Shown here: one piece after another, positions 7,608 through 9,613 of the stretch
How the letters are laid out: each line of letters opens with the position of its first letter
Numbering within the stretch: position 1 is the stretch's first letter
Assembly: GCA_945949625.1 (NCBI GenBank)
Contig: CAMFFI010000030.1
Coordinates: forward strand, 1-9,613
Direction of reading: 5' to 3'
Length of the DNA: 9,613 nt
From: an uncultured bacterium
GTDB lineage: Bacteria; Bacillota; Clostridia; Oscillospirales; Acutalibacteraceae
Program-made: the position numbers and the translations under genes
The notes under the pieces: model-generated
The model's input: only the letters and a program-made list of their open reading frames with translations
Database searches by the model: none
What the model was told of the DNA's origin: nothing

Positions 7608-7635
7608 TTGCAGATATTTATAGTATTCTTATAGT
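7608..7635 (+). promoter_or_regulatory. Possible promoter for the HlyC/CorC gene
   Basis: TTGCAG (7608-7613), a 16-base spacer and TATAGT (7630-7635) form a moderate sigma-A match. It would start RNA near 7642, giving a leader of about 64 bases that includes the TGCTGT/ACAGCA dyad. The region is so AT-rich that other -10 choices exist, for example TATTAT at 7640-7645. Confidence 0.4.
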
Positions 7636-7653
7636 AGTGTATTATATATTTCG

Positions 7654-7667
7654 TGCTGTTTACAGCA
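7654..7667. promoter_or_regulatory. Perfect dyad TGCTGT-TT-ACAGCA in the divergent region
   Basis: Six-base arms at 7654-7659 and 7662-7667 are separated by TT. This stands out in very AT-rich surroundings between two divergent promoters, and just downstream of the candidate promoter of the HlyC/CorC gene. It could be an operator for a dimeric regulator or a small leader hairpin. No regulator is assigned. Confidence 0.35.
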
Positions 7668-7692
7668 TATGAATATACTATTTATAACATTC

Positions 7693-7708
7693 GGAGTGAT
7701 AATTTTTG
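7693..7708 (+). promoter_or_regulatory. Ribosome site and TTG start of the HlyC/CorC gene
   Basis: GGAG (7693-7696) within GGAGTGAT lies 9 bases before TTG at 7706-7708. The spacing and surroundings are almost the same as at ftsK (GGAGTGA, 9 bases, TTG). The first downstream ATG is at codon 16, inside the first membrane segment, so the TTG is strongly preferred. Confidence 0.75.
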
Positions 7709-9013
7709 GACCCTAACATACTTTACGCTGTTGCAATTGTGATTTGTGTGATGCTTTCGGCATTATTTTCATCAATTGAAACAGCAGTTTCCTTTACAAA
7801 CACCATAAGAATGAAAAGCTACGCAGATAACGGCAATAAAAAAGCTAAAACAGCACTTTATATTCTTGACCACTTTGATAAAGCGCTGACGGCTATACTT
7901 ATCTGCAACAATGTTGTAAACTTAGGCTGTTCATCTATTGCAACGGTTTTGTGCTTAAACCTTTTCGGAGACGCAGGCGCCGCAATATCAACCGGTATTA
8001 CTACTCTGTTGGTTCTTACTTTCGGCGAAATAATCCCGAAATGTCTTGCAAAGGAATACAGCGAAAGCTTTGTATTTAAGCTTGGCGGACTTTTAAAGGT
8101 ATTGATGATAATTCTTACTCCCGTTATTTTTATATTTGTAAAAATCAAGGAGCTTGCCCTTATGATGACAGGCGGCAAGGAGGAAACTCCAGATGTTACC
8201 GAGGATGAGCTGAAATCCCTTGTTGAAACCATTGAGGAGCAGGGTGTTCTGGAAGAATCAGAAAGAGAAATGGTTCAGTCTGTTCTTGATTTTGACGAAA
8301 AAACAGCGCTTGAAATTTTAACGCCGAGAGTTGACGTTACTGCAATTGACATTGATGATGATTTTGACACTATAAAGGATTTAATCTTTGAAAACAGGTA
8401 TTCCCGTATTCCCGTATATGAAGATACAATTGACCACATTGTAGGAATTCTGCACACAAGAGACTTTATTGAAGAAATGGCTAACAACAATAAGCCTGAT
8501 ATTAAAAAGCTTATACAGCCTGCCTACTTTATTTTTAACACCCAAAAGCTTTCTAAAATTTTAAGCGATTTCAAACGCAAAAAACTTCACATTGCCATTG
8601 TCACCGATGAATACGGCGGAACGCTGGGCATCGTTACAATGGAAGATTTGATTGAGGAAATCGTCGGTGAAATCTGGGACGAAGATGAAGAAATAGAACG
8701 TCTTTACACAAAAATAGGCGACGATGAATTTTTAGTAAGCTGTGATATGGCTCTTGAAGATATGCTTGAGCTTTTCGATATTGACGTAAAAAACCTTGAA
8801 AATGAAAATTTAACCGTAGGCGGTCTTATTCTTGACACCTTCGGAACTGTTCCCAAAAAAGGTGACAGCTTTGAGTTTGAGGGACTGAATATTGTTGTCA
8901 GAGAAGTAAACAGCCAGCGTGTTGTAAGGGCGCTTGTAAAGCATCTTCCGCAAAACACGGAGGATGAAAATGACGAAGGCAGGGAACATAAAAAAGAAAA
9001 CCACAATAAATAA
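7706..9013 (+). CDS. HlyC/CorC family membrane protein (CNNM/DUF21, CBS pair, CorC domain)
   Basis: The 435-residue protein has the complete family architecture. A CNNM/DUF21 membrane domain (about 1-150) carries SSIETAVS (22-29), ICNNVVNL (66-73) and FGEIIPK (106-112). Acidic residues with VLEESEREMVQSVLDFDE (181-198) lead into a CBS pair at about 204-325 with TPRVDV (206-211), NRYSRIPVYE (230-239) and TDEYGGTLGIVTMEDLIEEI (300-319). A CorC_HlyC domain (about 335-413) and a charged tail (416-435) finish it. Relatives are linked to Mg2+ or other divalent-cation transport, and CBS domains of this group often bind adenine nucleotides. The older hemolysin name is historical. Which cation this copy handles cannot be told. 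It is transcribed away from the tepA operon and appears to be a single-gene unit. The start is TTG at 7706, chosen from GGAG at 7693-7696 and the family N-terminus. Confidence 0.94.
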   Translation: MDPNILYAVAIVICVMLSALFSSIETAVSFTNTIRMKSYADNGNKKAKTALYILDHFDKALTAILICNNVVNLGCSSIATVLCLNLFGDAGAAISTGITTLLVLTFGEIIPKCLAKEYSESFVFKLGGLLKVLMIILTPVIFIFVKIKELALMMTGGKEETPDVTEDELKSLVETIEEQGVLEESEREMVQSVLDFDEKTALEILTPRVDVTAIDIDDDFDTIKDLIFENRYSRIPVYEDTIDHIVGILHTRDFIEEMANNNKPDIKKLIQPAYFIFNTQKLSKILSDFKRKKLHIAIVTDEYGGTLGIVTMEDLIEEIVGEIWDEDEEIERLYTKIGDDEFLVSCDMALEDMLELFDIDVKNLENENLTVGGLILDTFGTVPKKGDSFEFEGLNIVVREVNSQRVVRALVKHLPQNTEDENDEGREHKKENHNK

Positions 9014-9104
9014 TACATTATTGTAATTCCCGATAACGCAGTTATGGAAATTTTTGTGCAACAGATGTTAAAACTTTTAGTTCGAATAAATCTTTTATCT
9101 TAGG

Positions 9105-9131
9105 GTAGGGCGGCTTGCCCACAAGCCGCCG
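9105..9131 (+). repeat. GTAGGG-tagged palindromic hairpin, left copy
   Basis: GTAGGG (9105-9110) leads into a perfect 9-base stem, GGCGGCTTG (9109-9117) and CAAGCCGCC (9122-9130), with loop CCCA. A second pairing, GGGC with GCCC (9108-9111, 9117-9120), excludes the first. Its tag and shape match the inverted copy at 9258-9283. Short hairpins with this tag recur between genes in many Clostridia, by recollection; they look like non-autonomous dispersed repeats. Confidence 0.6.
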
Positions 9132-9257
9132 AACAAATTTTAAATAACCGTTTTGTGTTTTTTGTTTGGTTATGTCGCCACACCCCCTCAATCCCCCTAT
9201 GAGTGGGCAGTAATATCCCGTCCTACGATGTTTCAGAAATGTTTTATCTGTTATTAC

Positions 9258-9283
9258 GGACAGCCGCAAGGGCTGTCCCTACT
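9258..9283 (-). repeat. GTAGGG-tagged palindromic hairpin, inverted copy
   Basis: The stem GGACAGCC (9258-9265) and GGCTGTCC (9271-9278), loop GCAAG, is followed by CCTAC, so on the minus strand it begins GTAGGG like the unit at 9105. The stem sequence differs from the other copy, while the tag and architecture are kept. A further CGTAGGA tag on the minus strand (9222-9227) lies between them without a clear stem. Confidence 0.55.
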
Positions 9284-9328
9284 TATGACAAATAATCGTT
9301 TGTTAAAACATTTGACTCGGCAACCGTT

Positions 9329-9396
9329 TTACGAATTTTGTCCGTTCTGTCTGCACGAACTGCGTGCCGAGGCACTCGGACAAACCGTAATTTTTT
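9329..9396 (+). repeat. Compound inverted repeat with T6 run, possible terminator or structured RNA
   Basis: The outer stem is TTACG (9329-9333) plus TTTGTCCG (9337-9344), pairing with CGGACAAA (9377-9384) plus CGTAA (9386-9390). Inside, GCACG/CGTGC (9353-9357, 9363-9367), GTGCC/GGCAC (9364-9368, 9371-9375) and CCGAG/CTCGG (9367-9371, 9375-9379) compete for the same bases. A T6 run (9391-9396) follows on the plus strand, as in an intrinsic terminator. This could end the HlyC/CorC transcript about 380 bases downstream, or be a repeat or structured RNA of unknown role. Confidence 0.5.
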
Positions 9397-9460
9397 ACCG
9401 GAAGTTTATTTAGTTATGTATGTAAATTCAAAATGAATTAAAAATATATAGTATTACTAT

Positions 9461-9504
9461 AAAGGAAAAGAGCAACAGTAGAGATACTGTTGCTCTTTCC
9501 TTTT
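9461..9504. terminator. Strong bidirectional intrinsic terminator
   Basis: GAGCAACAGTA and TACTGTTGCTC form the core of a stem with a GAGA loop (9481-9484). The full arms are 9461-9480 and 9485-9504: 14 continuous pairs, one bulged A, then 5 more. The rightward strand ends in CTTTCCTTTTC and the leftward strand in CTTTTCCTTTAT, so either direction can terminate. It is well placed to end the HlyC/CorC unit from the left and any leftward gene from the right edge. Confidence 0.85.
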
Positions 9505-9543
9505 CATGGAGAGGGTTTATGAGAAAAATATCGAATAATGTGA

Positions 9544-9612
9544 TTACCAGTTAAAATAGTCCCATATGGAATTGCTTCCGTTTTGCGACTGTCGGTCATC
9601 ACCGTTGCTAAC
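9544..9612 (-). CDS. Possible C-terminal end of a leftward gene (cut by window edge)
   Basis: One minus-strand frame is open from the window edge to TAA at 9544-9546 and gives 22 residues: VSNGDDRQSQNG then SNSIWDYFNW. The stop lies 39 bases before the bidirectional terminator, the usual layout for a gene end. Another minus frame is also open, to TGA at 9504-9506, so chance cannot be excluded. I do not recognise the protein; the Asn/Ser/Gln-rich tail with aromatic end gives no function. Confidence 0.25.
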   Translation of the reverse strand, partial: VSNGDDRQSQNGSNSIWDYFNW

Positions 9613-9613
9613 T

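Larger units (their letters stand above)
9014..9543. other. Structured intergenic region without a convincing gene
   Basis: About 530 bases follow the HlyC/CorC gene. Readings of 75 residues on the minus strand (9042-9269) and 86 on the plus strand (9153-9413) run straight through GC-rich hairpins, lack ribosome sites and show no known domain, so I do not call them genes. Near the gene end are only weak stems: ACAATAA/TTATTGT (9003-9009, 9018-9024) and ATAAC-GCA-GTTAT (9033-9045, followed at 9051 by T5). The rest holds the hairpin repeats, compound inverted repeat and terminator listed separately. On the minus strand 9181-9200 carries two G5 runs. GC-rich islands inside AT-rich DNA suggest inserted repeat units. 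Confidence 0.7.

Noticed and set aside
7659..7688. TTTACA-N18-TATAAC as the promoter of the HlyC/CorC gene
   Set aside because: It would start RNA inside the ribosome site at 7693-7696, leaving no usable leader.
9181..9200. Two G5 runs on the minus strand as a G-quadruplex
   Set aside because: Only two long runs occur close together, which is too few for a confident intramolecular four-run quadruplex.
9100..9400. CRISPR array or tRNA gene in the hairpin-rich region
   Set aside because: No evenly spaced direct repeats and no cloverleaf or T-arm pattern were found.
9042..9413. Open readings of 75 residues (minus, 9042-9269) and 86 residues (plus, 9153-9413)
   Set aside because: They pass through hairpin repeats, overlap each other on opposite strands, have no ribosome site and no recognisable domain.

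Overview
The window looks like core chromosome of an AT-rich, spore-lineage Firmicute, most likely a gut-type Clostridia (Oscillospiraceae/Ruminococcaceae-like). The pointers are the low GC, strong AGGAGG-type ribosome sites, two TTG starts, a TepA-type ClpP homologue next to an FtsK/SpoIIIE translocase, and dispersed GTAGGG hairpins. The family placement is inference; no species can be named from the sequence alone.

Region 1 to 7483 reads leftwards. From upstream to downstream it holds tepA (ClpP-fold protease), uppP (undecaprenyl-diphosphate phosphatase), ftsK/spoIIIE (DNA translocase), ygiQ (radical SAM protein), a membrane-anchored ComEC-like metallo-beta-lactamase-fold protein, and the first 39 codons of tyrS, cut by the window edge. 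A TTGAAG-N17-TATAAT promoter sits before tepA. Gaps between the following genes are 63, 25, 24 and -4 bases, so tepA to the MBL gene is probably one envelope/chromosome-processing operon. tyrS has its own TTGACT-N18-TATAAT promoter starting 10 bases after the MBL stop codon.

Region 7484 to 7705 is a 222-base divergent intergenic region carrying the tepA promoter, a weaker promoter candidate for the rightward gene, and a TGCTGT-TT-ACAGCA dyad. Region 7706 to 9013 is one rightward gene, a complete HlyC/CorC (CNNM/DUF21-CBS-CorC) membrane protein with a TTG start.

Region 9014 to 9543 has no convincing gene. It holds GC-rich hairpin units tagged with GTAGGG, a compound inverted repeat with mutually exclusive inner hairpins followed by a T6 run, and a strong bidirectional terminator at 9461-9504. 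The last 70 bases may hold the C-terminal end of a leftward gene, but this is weak.

I see no defence island, CRISPR array, prophage or obviously new multi-gene system. The most unexplained material is the structured intergenic DNA at 9100-9400 and the translational coupling of ygiQ to the MBL-fold gene.
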